This document shows positions 10,537 to 21,046 of a stretch of 23,238 nucleotides of DNA, one piece after another. Made by a program: the position numbers and the translations under genes. Source of the DNA: Ophiothrix spiculata (lineage: Eukaryota; Echinodermata; Ophiuroidea; Amphilepidida; Ophiotrichidae); the NCBI GenBank assembly GCA_000969725.1, contig JXSR01S067936.1. One strand, given 5' to 3'. Under the pieces are notes generated by a model that made no database searches, had not been told where the DNA came from, and was given only the letters and a program-made list of their open reading frames with translations. The first letter of the stretch is position 1; each line of letters begins with the position of its first letter.

Positions 10537-10935
10537 TTTTCTTTTCCTTTTTAACTTTGTGCTTACTTTTAAGCCTCCCTTGTTGGAGAAGTTATGCAGT
10601 ATGCTTCCCTTGCCCTGTTCACTTGTGTTGCTCGTCTGTGTCCCTATGGGAGCCTTTTAGGTTTAGCCACTTAGAAAGTGACTTTGTCACTATTTGGCTA
10701 TCCCTGCCAGGGGTTCTCTTGTCTGTGTCTTGTTCCTGTTTTTTAAAAGGGATGCATTCTGATACCTTCTCCAACCTGGGATGTTTTCTATGACATTCCT
10801 GTCTTATATTTTATATTTCATATTTTTATACTTTGTTATTATATATGTAAGTACTGTAATTGTTGATATTGTGCAATATTTCTATATGTGTGTTTTTACT
10901 GGCAAATAAAATGATATGATATGATATGATATGAT
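10300..10935 (+). mobile_element. 5'-truncated LINE with ATGAT-repeat tail
   Basis: After the coding remnant comes a 3' UTR (10537-10915), then an AATAAAATGATATGAT tail of short ATGAT repeats ending at 10935. The last ~230 bases match the reverse copy at 6168-6440. The UTR holds a small hairpin (GTGAC-TTT-GTCAC, about 10678-10690) and CCCTGCCAGGG at about 10702. The open frame 10557-10793 is untranslated sequence in my reading. Short-tandem 3' tails instead of poly-A are known for several LINE clades. Confidence 0.75.
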
Positions 10936-12181
10936 AAAAATGCCGTATTTGCACGGGCAATAAAGAGCTACAAGGTCGTTCAACCCTAGTTATACGGAGC
11001 GATTTTCACAAACAATTTATACGGAGGGGGTACCCCCTAAATCCTTTATGGCGAGTCCCCCAGACCCCCGTATATGGTACCAGAGGATAGGTATTGTTCC
11101 CCTTTTTCCATTCATACCAAATTCAAGGTCATTCATAAGTGTATGACGTCACTATGACGTCATAATTACCAAAATGTTGCAAACTGGCATTTTTACGGAA
11201 AATATAGGCAAAAATCAAAATTTTCTAAAAATATCCGATTTTCATGTATATATATGCTATATATTGTAGGAAATGACTAGTTTTAGCTATATACCAAGAT
11301 TGAAATGGATATCTGCTATATAAGTGACTAAAAAATACATTTCATATTTTGCTATTTGAAGCAACCTGGAAGATTTACAACATTCATAGATATATATGTT
11401 TGTTTATATTTGGTAATAAATCATTATGATGTGCAATATGAGCAAGTGTCTGATTTGCTTAAAAAAACTTTGGAGTATTTACTTTATAGTAATACTTTAT
11501 GCATTTATAGGATTTTCATAGTCATTCAAACAGCGAAAGAACACGATTGATCAGTGCATATGCTACATCAAGATGACATTTCTGTTTATTTGATACAAGG
11601 GTATTGTATTGGTCTGTTTACCTATTTACTTAAATAAAGGCTGAGAATTCCCTTGGGCTTTTGAAAATGTCAAGAACGTGTTAAGATCAAGATAAAAAAA
11701 GGACATCAACAACAAACAATAAGAAACCAAGATGAACTTTTACATTCTCAAGTATCGGTTGTTCTGTTAAGATGATTAAGATTTTGATCGTTGACAAAAA
11801 AAGGTGGCTTTCCAGCTCCAAACAGCCAATTAGTCGGCAATCTTCATTTTATGCAAAAGATTAAAAAAACAATCTCTAAGGTCGTTTTCAAATAATGTCA
11901 ATAAAGGTTCACATCCCATTTCAATATCATATAAATGTTGCTAATACATTTTCTATACACAATTCCCGTCAAAAATTGGTTAATCATGTATATACAATGT
12001 TCACAATACTTAATCAAATCTTTAATCGAAATATATGTCTCTCATCCGGCATTGCTAATTTACTTGACTGATGAAAACAACTTTCATAAAATCAGACCAT
12101 AAAATAAGACACATACGGGAAGTCATTTTATGATTTCGCAATTTCTTAAACAAAATCTTTGAGGGCGATAACTTACTTCTT
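10936..12181. other. AT-rich stretch, no gene recognised
   Basis: It contains a GC-richer segment at 10940-11090 with GGGGGTACCCCC (11025-11036) and two TGACGTCA sites at 11144-11162. The remaining DNA is AT-rich, with one 64-codon frame (11356-11550, +) lacking any recognisable domain. Part of 11900-12181 could be older LINE sequence upstream of the remnant at 12182. Confidence 0.4.
11144..11162. promoter_or_regulatory. Paired CRE-like palindromes TGACGTCA
   Basis: Two exact TGACGTCA octamers start at 11144 and 11155, 11 bases apart, about one helical turn. TGACGTCA is the consensus site for CREB/ATF bZIP factors in animals. No promoter or gene is visible nearby, so a function is speculative. 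Confidence 0.3.
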
Positions 12182-12451
12182 GATGTCGAATGATGTTCAT
12201 TTGAATGTCATTTTGATCTTTATAAATATAGTAATAGCCTACTACCTATTTAATTCAATAATATCTTAACTACCAACGCTAACAATCACAATTATACTAC
12301 TAGAAATGCTGATATTTTTGAATTTCCAGAAAGTAAACTTGAATTTAGTAAAAAATCAATTTCATACCAAGGAGTGAAGGTCTGGAACAACACAGCAATG
12401 AGCATTAAAATAAGTGATAATATTAAGACATTTAAACATTGCTATAAATAA
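12182..12451 (+). pseudogene. LINE ORF2 C-terminal remnant with in-frame stops
   Basis: One frame reads FDLYKYSNSLLPI, then a stop at 12251-12253, then FNNILTTNANNHNYTTRNAD, IFEFPESKLEFSKKSISYQG, VKVWNNTAMSIKISDN and IKTFKHCYK, with a stop at 12449-12451. This order is the usual C-terminal layout of animal LINE reverse-transcriptase proteins: Y-NGLLP, H-Y-TR, a basic segment, S--Y-G-K-WN, then a final FK---- helix. The stop inside, plus another in the upstream part (12191-12193), shows it is dead. The catalytic reverse-transcriptase motifs lie further upstream in intact elements and are not here. It belongs to a different family from the 10300 remnant, judged by its sequence and tail. Confidence 0.72.
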
Positions 12452-12977
12452 GCTCTTGTATCAGAATACATTAAGATATAAAATAATTCTTAGAAATGTT
12501 GTTGACAGTTTCACTTTATCCATTTTATGTAAGCTCATGAACCATATTCATAACCATTTGGTTTTAATGGAATTAAAAAAATCCCATTATATGAATTATC
12601 ACGTCCTTTCTTTCTACTCTGTGGCCATTGCATTGTGGATTGAGAGGAACGCACTTATTCTTGTTTTGTTTATAAATCATATGATTTTATTTCATATAAT
12701 CAGATAAATATAATCTAGTTAAATATGTACATACTCATTAGACACCATGTCCTTAATTTCTACTCAATGGCCATCGCTTTGTGGATTGAAAGGACAGCAT
12801 GCATCTAAAAAGTGTTTGTATAATGTAATATGTGTATTTTATCTAAACTAATTTTATGGACCAGACAGGCGCATTTCGCTCACTTCTCAGTCCTTCTCCA
12901 CAATGTTTTATTTTACAGTTGTTTGTATTATTTTATTATACGTGGAAGAAATATATTGTTATCTGTTATCTGTTATA
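12182..12977 (+). mobile_element. 5'-truncated LINE with TTATCTG-repeat tail
   Basis: The coding remnant is followed by a ~500-base 3' UTR ending in a short TTATCTG repeat (about 12957-12977), which I take as the 3' terminus. Inside the UTR a ~50-base block is present twice, at 12607-12652 and 12753-12798: TTTCTACTC, ATGGCCAT/GTGGCCAT, TTGTGGATTGA, AGGA. The open frame 12414-12707 (97 codons, +), the longest in the window, overlaps the remnant in another frame and continues in UTR. I do not regard it as a gene. Confidence 0.65.
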
Positions 12978-13371
12978 ACTTGACAGACATTTAAAAAGTG
13001 GAAATGACCAGAAGGCGACTTTACGTATGGTTTAAGCTGGAATGACAAATATAGGACATGTCACTATTGGGTAATGGCTTACGTTTAAGAATGAAATTTG
13101 TTGGTTGCCAGTGACGTGGGGTCTAGACAACAAAGTAGTAACTCTAAATTGTATTAAAAGCAAACTAACGAGGGTTTTAACTGCATGTTTAACGGTAATA
13201 TATTGACAGAGACTACGACCTGGTAAGCTCGCAATATTTCTGCAACCATAAATACGCCACTTCTATATATTGAGTTTTTGGAAGAAGATTATAACTAGTT
13301 TTTACAATTTTGTAAAATCTTACATTTTAATTTCATAAAAATAGCGGAATAGCTAAGATCAATGATTCACC

Positions 13372-16290
13372 AGAATCGTTCAGTTTTTGAAGAAAGCATG
13401 AAACTTTGTACACGGTATCTAGTGGCCGCCATTTTGAATTTAAATATGGCTGCCTTAATCCCTATATTTTTGCCCATATATCCTGTTCTATTACACATAA
13501 GACCAAAATTCAAACACCTTTACCTATGTTTTCTATGCCCTAGAATATTTTGGGAGTCACAGAATTTATGTCAAGCCGTCATAATTGATGGCCGCATGGT
13601 GTTTACACTACTACAATTTCAATATTAGTATACGAGCTTCTAGGGGCCACCATACCCGTAGGCACAAGCAACTGTTATATATTTCTCTTAGCATTGGCCC
13701 ACAGGTATCTAAATCTTACCATATACTTTATTATTGGTGGCCGGTGTGACTGTGAGGGCGCTTTTTTCAAAAAGCCACAATAAATAAATAGCATAGTTTC
13801 ATTATAAAAAACATGATTAAAGTCACTTGTTAACCACTTCAATATCAACTACCTTTTTCAATCAAACGAGTTTAACAAACATATATTGGGATTAAAATTA
13901 GGTGGTATATGTTTTAATTCAAAATGGCGGCCACAATGGCCACAAAATATCATATTTTTAGGAAAATTGACCGAAACAAGCCTTTTTAACGCCTATTATC
14001 ATTAGTAATCAGTAAAAATGTGGGGTTAATATTTTTGTCAGAACATATATCCACATATTTCAAATGCAATATGGTGCCCATAATCAGCTCATAAATGATC
14101 GTCAAAATACAATGCTGTAGCTCAGAACTGGGCTAGAATGGGATTCAAATGCCCTTCAATATATCTAAAATTTAAAACAAATCAATACAAAACGGATTGC
14201 AACTGTGTTGATTACGTGTTTAAATCCTAATAGAACCTATATGATTCCTAAATGGCCGCAAAAATACATTTCTGTAGCAAAACTAAATTTACCAATATTC
14301 AGAATAATCCATGGAAAGCGATTTTTAGAGTAATACGTGACGAGTTGTAAGCATGTTTTAAATAAAAAACGACGCTCACAATGAAGTCCAAAATGGCCAC
14401 CAATATATATTTTATATTACAACATTTATTTCAGTAGCATTATAGACCATTTATCATTCAAATTAAATCAATAGGATATGTTCTAAAGATTATAATAGGA
14501 ACTTTTACCCCACCGCTAAGGTTGTAACCATGTTTCAAATCCACAATTGTACCAAAATAAAGTCAAAAATGACTTCTTATAACCACATTTTTATGCCTAA
14601 ATGAGTTAGACCATCATTAAAGCGATTTTGAAAATATTGAATATTCGAATTATCAACATGATCAAGGAAAATGGCTTTGAGAGTTACAATATATATACAT
14701 GATATATAAATAAAATATCCCTAAAATGTTGTTAACATATGTCGTATATTCTAATATAATAAGGTCAACATTTGCCACGAAGCTGAGGAAAAAATGCATT
14801 TGGCAGCTCTTTTGCGGCCCTTATTCCTCCACCAAATTGAACTGAATGACACAATTCGGTTAAAATTGCCCTATTGAAAAAAAAAGGTGTTTTTTTTTAA
14901 AATACAGTTTTAAATGCTGTCTTAATGGCGGTATAACGTATTTGAATATATGCATTTCGGTAGTCATTCTACTTTGGAACCATTGTGGATATGAAACATG
15001 TATTCAACCTAAATTGGGAATAAAAAGTCGTGTTGCAATCCCTAAAATAATTTCCCATCGATTTTGAATAATAAATGTTTCTAATGCAGTTTAAATATCA
15101 CTCTTACTTTAGTTTATAATTACATTTGAACAGTAATTTAAGTATACTTTTGAACCCTATTGTGGCCGTAATGCTTGATTAGAAATGTACTAGCAATTCA
15201 ATTTACGGATAATAGTGTCAGTTGTTACCAAAAAGTCACTTTTTATTGATTATTTTGAATAGTTGATGTTTAAATGCAGTTTTAATGCAACCCTGTCCCA
15301 TTTTAGCGATAAAATGTATTTTTAAATTTCATGTGGACACCGTTTAGAATTTGTAAAATGCAATTTTAGAAAGAAGGGGGCTTAATGTTATCCTGAATAC
15401 CATTTTGCACGAATAATTGATTATTTAATATTTTTATGCATATGATGTTTTAATAATGCCACTCTGGTCCATTTCAGGGTGGCAAAATGTACATTGGCAG
15501 CCATTTTAGATCTCATTGACGGAAACGTTTTTAATTTGAAATATGAAAATAACAAAATGATCTTGTTATAAACTTTGTAAGCTTCTGTTTACTTATTTGA
15601 AAATGATATCAGGTTATACATGGTGGTAAAGGGCTTTTTAGTCAATTACAATCATTTTGGTTGCCATTTTGAATATGCAATTTGACCGTATCCCCAATGT
15701 CTAATTTTTCCCAATGTGTTGTTGAACTCCACAAGCTGTTTATCATTGCAAAAAGGTTGACATCAAGTGGTTTATGAGTTAATAAATGCGGTTTACAATA
15801 AAAATGTGCCATTCATTTTAGGCAGCCTTTTTAGTAAAAAGCCCTCATGGTCATATTTACAACTAAATATCGGCAAACAAATTGATTTGGATAATTAAGG
15901 GTTCTGAAACAACAAAACGTGTTTGCCTTTGCCTAACTGGTGGATTAGGATATGGCCATCCTTAGTCTAACTATTGTAAGTAACATGGTGTATATAAAAC
16001 ACGCGGCGGCCATCTTGAAATCCAATATGATGGTCTCAAACATGAATGCTGTTACTACTAACATTATCCTGGACATCAAAACCATATGTAAAGGCGTTTG
16101 AATTTTGGTGTTAGGTGCAATAAAACATTATATATGGGCAAAATATAGGGATTATGATGGTCATATTTGAATTCAAAATGGTGACCCTCAGAGGGGGAAA
16201 TATATTTGTATCCATTTCTTTTTAAGATCCCTGGGTATTATAGATACCATGTGCAAAGTTTCATGCTTTCTTCAAAAACTGAACGATTCT
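13372..16290. mobile_element. 2.9-kb giant palindromic foldback element
   Basis: The left end AGAATCGTTCAGTTTTTGAA is an exact reverse complement of the right end, and agreement continues through GAAAGCATGAAACTTTG, GGTATCTA, CCATTTTGAAT, ATAATCCCTATATTTT, GCCCATATAT, CCAAAATTCAAAC and CCTTTAC. Further in, matching is patchier but continues: GTGAGGGCGC at about 13750 against the complement of GCCCTCATGG at 15841, and TTCAAAATGG at 13917 against the complement of CCATTTTGAA at 15664. Both arms carry degenerate direct subrepeats of about 150-180 bp with AAATGGCNGCC-type motifs. The flanks read AATGATTCACC (13361-13371) and AATGCTTAACC (16291-16301), 9 of 11 identical, possibly a target duplication. 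Long inverted repeats made of subrepeats with 9-11-bp duplications recall Foldback/Galileo or MULE elements. No transposase is seen: the open frame 13362-13628 runs in the left arm and is not a gene in my reading. Confidence 0.8.
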
Positions 16291-16620
16291 AATGCTTAAC
16301 CGTTCAACTAAAAGCAGTAATTGGACTCGAAACCTTTCCATATGATTTCCATTATTTATGAGCGACACTGCATAACACTAGACTGCTGCGGGATGACCTG
16401 TCGGCTATCGGATTTTAATTTTTTATAAGTTTAATTAGAATTCGATGGTATGGCTGTTTCCCGTTATGTTTGCAATACATAATTTGGCCGTTGCTTCTGT
16501 TGTCACAGTTTGAGTTTAATCTGAGGGGAATTGTTTAATTGCTCAAATCCACGTTTCTCTTCACTTCTAATGCTTCTCTTTAGCGAGAAGCAAGATAAGG
16601 GAAAAGAAACACTGCAATAG
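16291..16620. other. AT-rich stretch, no gene recognised
   Basis: The only local structure is a small hairpin, GCTTCTC / GAGAAGC, at about 16571-16592. Nothing else is recognisable. Confidence 0.4.
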
Positions 16621-16623
16621 CAT

Positions 16624-16760
16624 CGGGTCTCGTTAGCTCAGTGGTAGAGTGTCCGGGTGGCAATCAGGAGGTCTCAGGTTCAAATCCCATCAAGTATTGG
16701 CTCCCACGAGGGAAAGAATAAACGAGTGTTAAGGGCACAGTTAACCCCTCATTTTCATAA
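16624..16760 (+). mobile_element. tRNA-derived SINE head (A and B boxes)
   Basis: TTAGCTCAGTGGTAGAGTG (from 16633) is a near-perfect tRNA D-arm and pol III A box. GGTTCAAATCC (16678-16688) is a perfect B box at the usual spacing. The acceptor stem does not close: GGGTCTCG has no partner after the T arm. The T stem (AGG/CCC-A) and anticodon stem also have mismatches, so it is not a working tRNA. The following ~70 bases (TTGGCTCCCACGAGGG, then AAGGGCACAGTTAACCCC) would be SINE body. The 3' end is uncertain. Confidence 0.6.
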
Positions 16761-17033
16761 ATATATTATGTTTTGTAACTCAGCTACCGATAATTAAAAC
16801 CATATAAAATGTACATTTCCATATGTGGATTTTCATGTAAAAGACGATGGTAAGGTCAGTTTTGGACCCCAAAAAACCCCCTTGTTCTTGGAGCACTTTA
16901 TTTATAAACAACCTAACTAAATTTTTGCAAAAAATAAACGTTCGACCTCTAATGCTTTTAAGAATCAAGAAACACGTGTCTAGGAACGCATTTATAATTT
17001 ATTTTTGATTTTTGACTTAATTTTTGAAATATT

Positions 17034-17097
17034 GCCATAAATAGGTCCAAAATTGACCCAAAATGATTTTTTTGCGTCGTTTTGGCCTATTTTTGGC
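17034..17097. repeat. Imperfect inverted repeat
   Basis: GCCATAAATAGGTCCAAAA (17034-17052) pairs with TTTTGGCCTATTTTTGGC (17080-17097) with two or three mismatches or gaps. It could be a short MITE relic. No target duplication was found. Confidence 0.5.
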
Positions 17098-17137
17098 GTG
17101 CTTGCAGTTAATACTTTCAAATTCAAATCGGAGTACG

Positions 17138-17147
17138 CCCCCCCCCC
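17138..17147. repeat. Poly-C run (10)
   Basis: A mononucleotide tract of 10 C in AT-rich DNA, second to the 14-C run at 3484. Confidence 0.75.
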
Positions 17148-17349
17148 TTAATATTACAAATCGGTCTCAGTGTTTTTACACGTTCACATAATGGCATTAT
17201 AACAACAACAAACAATGGCACATTCAATAGTTCTGAGTATTGACGAGCAAGTGGTATGTTCAGCAACCATGTCAACATCAACATATCCTAGAGAGATGAT
17301 TAGCACCTCTTTGGCAAATTCTCATTAAAAAGCATTCGATTTACAAAGG

Positions 17350-17775
17350 CAAAGTTCTTACAATGTTCTTGTGGCAGCCGTAATACGTACACCGTGCGGC
17401 AACCATATCTTGGACATGACCATTGGCCAGGCTGCGAACTTAAGAACTGGTTTTCATTGCATGATGTTTGTACGGCGTTCGTACGACGTTTGTACAAACG
17501 GTCAAAACAACTGTTCACAGCTTGTTCATACGGTGTTTGCGACCAATCGTAAGTGTAATTGTTGATCTATTTTTAAAACAAAGCTCAAAATCGTCAAGAG
17601 GAAATACATTTAATAACATAGCCCTGAAAAGAAATTTCATACAATTGAACATTTGTGAGATATTTGTACAAAACACATCAATTCTTGCGAACGCCGTATA
17701 AACCCCGTACGAACCTCGTTCTTAAAGGATTCGTACGAATATTTTGTTCGCATGAACATTGTGACCGTACTTTGA
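17350..17775. repeat. Foldback zone rich in GTACG/CGTAC motifs
   Basis: Left part: AACTTAAGAACTGG, then GTACGGCGTTCGTACGACG and TTTGTACAAACGG (about 17436-17500). Right part, reverse complemented: TTTAAGAACGAGG, TTCGTACGGGG, TATACGGCGTTCG (about 17687-17735). The arms share AAGAAC, ACGGCGTTCG and, further out, CAATGTTC, giving a degenerate inverted repeat around a ~180-base centre. Open frames here (17300-17518 -, 17371-17565 +, 17468-17701 +) overlap in conflicting frames and are products of the repeat. Element limits could not be fixed. Confidence 0.5.
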
Positions 17776-18748
17776 AGAAATTCAAACGATACTCATAAAT
17801 GTCAACAACGTCTTGGCATCATAAGTGAAATGTGATCAGAGATAAAACAACACGATTACTCGTTTCAGTTTTGTTTTATGAGCTCTGAGGAGCTTGATTT
17901 GAAATTCAAAATGTATATATATCCAGAAATACTATACTACAAAGTACTAGGTCTACCTTATTTAATTACTCCAAACACTGATTCCAAATTCTATTCTATC
18001 CCCAATTCTATCAAGCAGGCTCTATGCTTTCAGAATTTTCCAATTCCCGAGATAAAAATCGCTGTTCAAGTTTTATTTTCAACTTTAATCCATAGCTATG
18101 ATTTTAAAAATGTCTAAAATTCTATTCAGATGCCGACTTCCGCTGCGTAGGGTTTTTTTTTACATGCCCGAAATAAGTTTGAACGGGTTTATTTGAAACA
18201 GTATTGTATATACTTTTCGAGACAATTCTTTTTCTTTAAAAAAATGCCCTGTTGCATTATCTTTATCTGTCATTACTACTGCCGGAATCTATCAATCTGA
18301 ATACCTTTGTTGTTGATTAAATATGATGACGTAATAAAACAAATCTTAATAAACCATGTCAAAGTTATGTCAAGGGAAAGTAAAGGAAAACCGAGCAAAC
18401 AAATTGGCATGTTTGAGAAAACAAAATGACGTCCTGTATCAATCTTATTACTCCACAGAGAATTAAGTCATAAGACAGAACTGGACGATGTTGTCAAATG
18501 AACTCGTCAAACCCTCGCGGTGGCAAAAGATCGGGTTACTACCAAGATTCAAGTACTAGTGAAGTGTTGACATTTTAATATGGTTATCATAGCTGTTTGG
18601 TGGGTTTTTTGTTTAATTTTTGACAAAAATATACTGCTCAAGAAGTTTAGACACTAAAAAAGTTTATTATTTAGATGTTGGAAGTTAGCATGCAGAAAAT
18701 TTGCTTCTGTCTCCTTCGTCTTATTCATATTTCAGATGCCAAAATTTA
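17776..18748. other. AT-rich stretch, no gene recognised
   Basis: An 80-codon frame at 17878-18117 (+) starts ATGAGCTCTGAGGAGC and has no domain I recognise. Its composition fits the surrounding DNA. GATGACGT at about 18325 is a half CRE-like site only. No other structure is seen. Confidence 0.4.
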
Positions 18749-19215
18749 GCGGGGACAATACGTTACTCAATTTTACGTTTTTTGCAAGGTTATTTTGTGC
18801 CATGACTTTTAAACAAAGTGCTGAAAGTTAATAAAAGTATGCATTACCAGAAAGGAATTTTCACAATGAACATGATTGGGATGTTGATTTTTGACCAAAT
18901 ATCACATATTTTGAGAAAATAAAAAAAAACAACATTTTTTTTCATTTGGGCTTCCAAACAAGCTAAAATAAACACATTTTTAATCTAAAACACCCATTCA
19001 GATGTTTGGTGTGTTTTTGTTTTTTTTTTAAGGTTTTGGTCAATTTTTTTTTATAATTTTCATGCCAAATAAAGTCAAAAAATTAACTGTTTTCCATTGT
19101 TGGTAATTTTTTTGAAAAGTATACTTTTATTAATTTTAAGCACTTTGTTAAAAAAGTTATGGTACAAAATAAACTTGCAAAAACGTAAAATTGAGTAACG
19201 TATTGTCTCCCTCCC
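18749..19215. mobile_element. 467-bp element with ~100-bp inverted ends
   Basis: The left end GGGGACAATACGTTACTCAA continues TTTTACGTTTTTTGCAAG, TTATTTTGT and ACAAAGTGCT. The reverse complement of the right end gives GGGAGACAATACGTTACTCA, TTTTACGTTTTTGCAAG, TTATTTTGT and ACAAAGTGCT, then TTAATAAAAGTAT in both. TTA is found on both flanks (18746-18748 and 19216-19218), which would suit a 3-bp duplication, but the outermost few bases do not match well, so the exact ends are uncertain. The interior is a poly-A/poly-T-rich hairpin with no coding potential. Confidence 0.8.
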
Positions 19216-19305
19216 TTAAGGGTAAAGGGAATCCATCTGCTCAGGAAAATGTGAATTCTAACTATTTTTTAATCATGAAAAGATAAAAAGTTTCCATTGC
19301 CTTTG

Positions 19306-19380
19306 CGGGGACTCGAACCATGGATTATAATGGCAGGGGTTAGTCATGCATTACGAAGCGAGGGATCTACCGCCAGTGTG
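19306..19380 (-). mobile_element. Degenerate tRNA-like SINE remnant
   Basis: On the minus strand GGTTCGAGTCCCC (complement of 19307-19319) is a perfect B box, followed by GCAAAGGCA like a tRNA acceptor strand. Upstream, TGGCGGTAGATCCC at about 19360-19376 is A-box-like. No 5' acceptor pairs with CAAAGGC, and the anticodon/variable region is too long and unpaired. A SINE or tRNA pseudogene is more likely than a working tRNA. Confidence 0.5.
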
Positions 19381-21046
19381 TTCTGTGGTCCTGTGCAAAT
19401 GAGCTTATGATGAGCAATGTGTATTCCAGATCTCGCGATCAATATTACAAAATCTTGGTTGCGAGATTTTTTTTTATTAACGTGACTTGCCAATAAAGCC
19501 GACTTTGAACCCTTATTATTTGAACAAGGAGAAAGCAAATGCAAATTGCGAACGCGGGTATGAAAATTTGTAGTTCTTCCTTTATAATGTGAGTGATTTT
19601 TTGGTATTGGTAAAAATGATGCATTATATGGTATTTTCTATAAAATTCAACAATTTTGAGCCTTTTTGAGCCTGGTGGAAACATTAGCCAATTGGATTTT
19701 CAATTTAACCATAATATCGATCTAAATAGATATTCAGATTTTAATTTAAGAATCAATAGCTAACTAAGCAATCTACCACCTGCAGTGGAAATTCATAGCA
19801 GAATTAAACTACTGAACAGTCTCCCTTAGATTAAATTTCAACTGAGACTTAAGAAAAAAAAAGCCAATTACACCAAATAAATAGGTCATCAGATATCTGC
19901 CACTGTCCTGAATTTAGACAAAGATCGTTTTAGAGATAATTATCAGTGATAATCCTATTTATCACAAATCTGCAATCGTACAGAATATACATTATAAGGA
20001 TTTATTTGCTTTTTTCTAGAGGGTAGCCTGAAGCTGCCTTTACTCAACGCATCTCTAAATATTACAAATATGTTCCACTGCAATATTATGTGAGCATAGA
20101 CAGAAACAATATCTACAATATTAAAAGTTAAAACATTAATCTAGTTGTACTTGTTGAGGGAAAAAGAGATTGAATTTAACTTTTCAAAATCTACACTTTA
20201 CAAATATTAAAGTACATAGTAGGCAATCAGATAACAAGATCTATAGCATATTCCTTTTATTTGACATAGTATCGACATGTACCTTTGTTGATAACTCAAA
20301 CAAGTACTGCTTTCGTTCTTCCAAGTACTATAGTTTTGGCAAACTAAAACTGTTCTACATGTAACCCCTTTTTTGGGATAGCTGGTACTTAAACTTAAAG
20401 TACTTAAGTCATACGTTTTAAAATATGGGCGTTTTGAGTTCTTACTTTTCTATTAATTTTAAATGCAAAAGGATACTAATTACATATTGGGTATATGTTA
20501 TTGCATATTGGAGTTTATCATTTACAATGATTTAGAAGGCTGTATCGAATTTATGTTCAATAATCGCTATTTTGAACTTCTTTAAGTACTTTTCCCTCTA
20601 TAATTGAGTTGGCCTAATAATAATAATACTAATCTTAAACTAAGTATCCCATCCAACCATTATAAAAGTATATAATTATATATTGGGAATGCACAAGTCA
20701 GGACGAATAATTTTACATGTCATTCGTGAAAATTGGAGCTTGTTGAAAATTTGACCTCATTTGACCTCTGGTCGATTTTGGCTTATATCTCCTTAGCCAC
20801 GCCGTCAAGATATGACGACCACTTACTATGGAATAAATCGACTCATTCCCCATCCAACAAAATTGCCAACATATTGTCCGCCTTACAGTTACCTCAAAAC
20901 CACCAATATCCCAATATCGTTAAAATGTGACTTAATTACTTCTTCCACTACAGTCTTCGATTACTCTACTTCCCATTTGATATTGTAAAACTGCCTTCTT
21001 TCACGACAGAGCATTGTCTCCCCCTCCCCTTTTTTTTTAGTACAGT
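19381..21046. other. AT-rich stretch, no gene recognised
   Basis: Short frames at 19344-19544 (-), 19445-19684 (-), 20170-20364 (+) and 20733-20930 (+) have no domain signature and composition like their surroundings. Minor structures: a GAGCCTTTTTGAGCC direct doublet at about 19658, CCACCTGCAGTGG at about 19777, AAAGTACTTAA motifs in opposite orientation near 20397 and 20582, and a short TAATAATAATAAT tract at about 20616. Confidence 0.4.

Noticed and set aside
10557..10793. 78-codon frame with cysteine- and leucine-rich, secreted-like sequence
   Set aside because: It lies in the 3' UTR of the LINE between the ORF remnant and the repeat tail. The reverse copy at 6168 does not keep the frame.
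12414..12707. 97-codon open frame, the longest in the window
   Set aside because: It overlaps the LINE C-terminal remnant in a different frame and runs on into its 3' UTR. It has no domain signature.
13362..13628. 88-codon frame in the left arm of the palindrome
   Set aside because: It lies in inverted-repeat sequence, has no domain, and the mirrored copy in the right arm has gaps and substitutions that break the frame.
16624..16700. Functional tRNA gene
   Set aside because: A and B boxes are good, but the acceptor stem, T stem and anticodon stem do not pair.
17878..18117. 80-codon frame starting at ATGAGCTCTGAG
   Set aside because: No recognised motif, composition like surrounding DNA, and no splice or promoter context that I could support.
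20733..20930. 65-codon frame MELVENLTSFDLW...
   Set aside because: It resembles coding sequence only in length. No family motif and no supporting neighbours.
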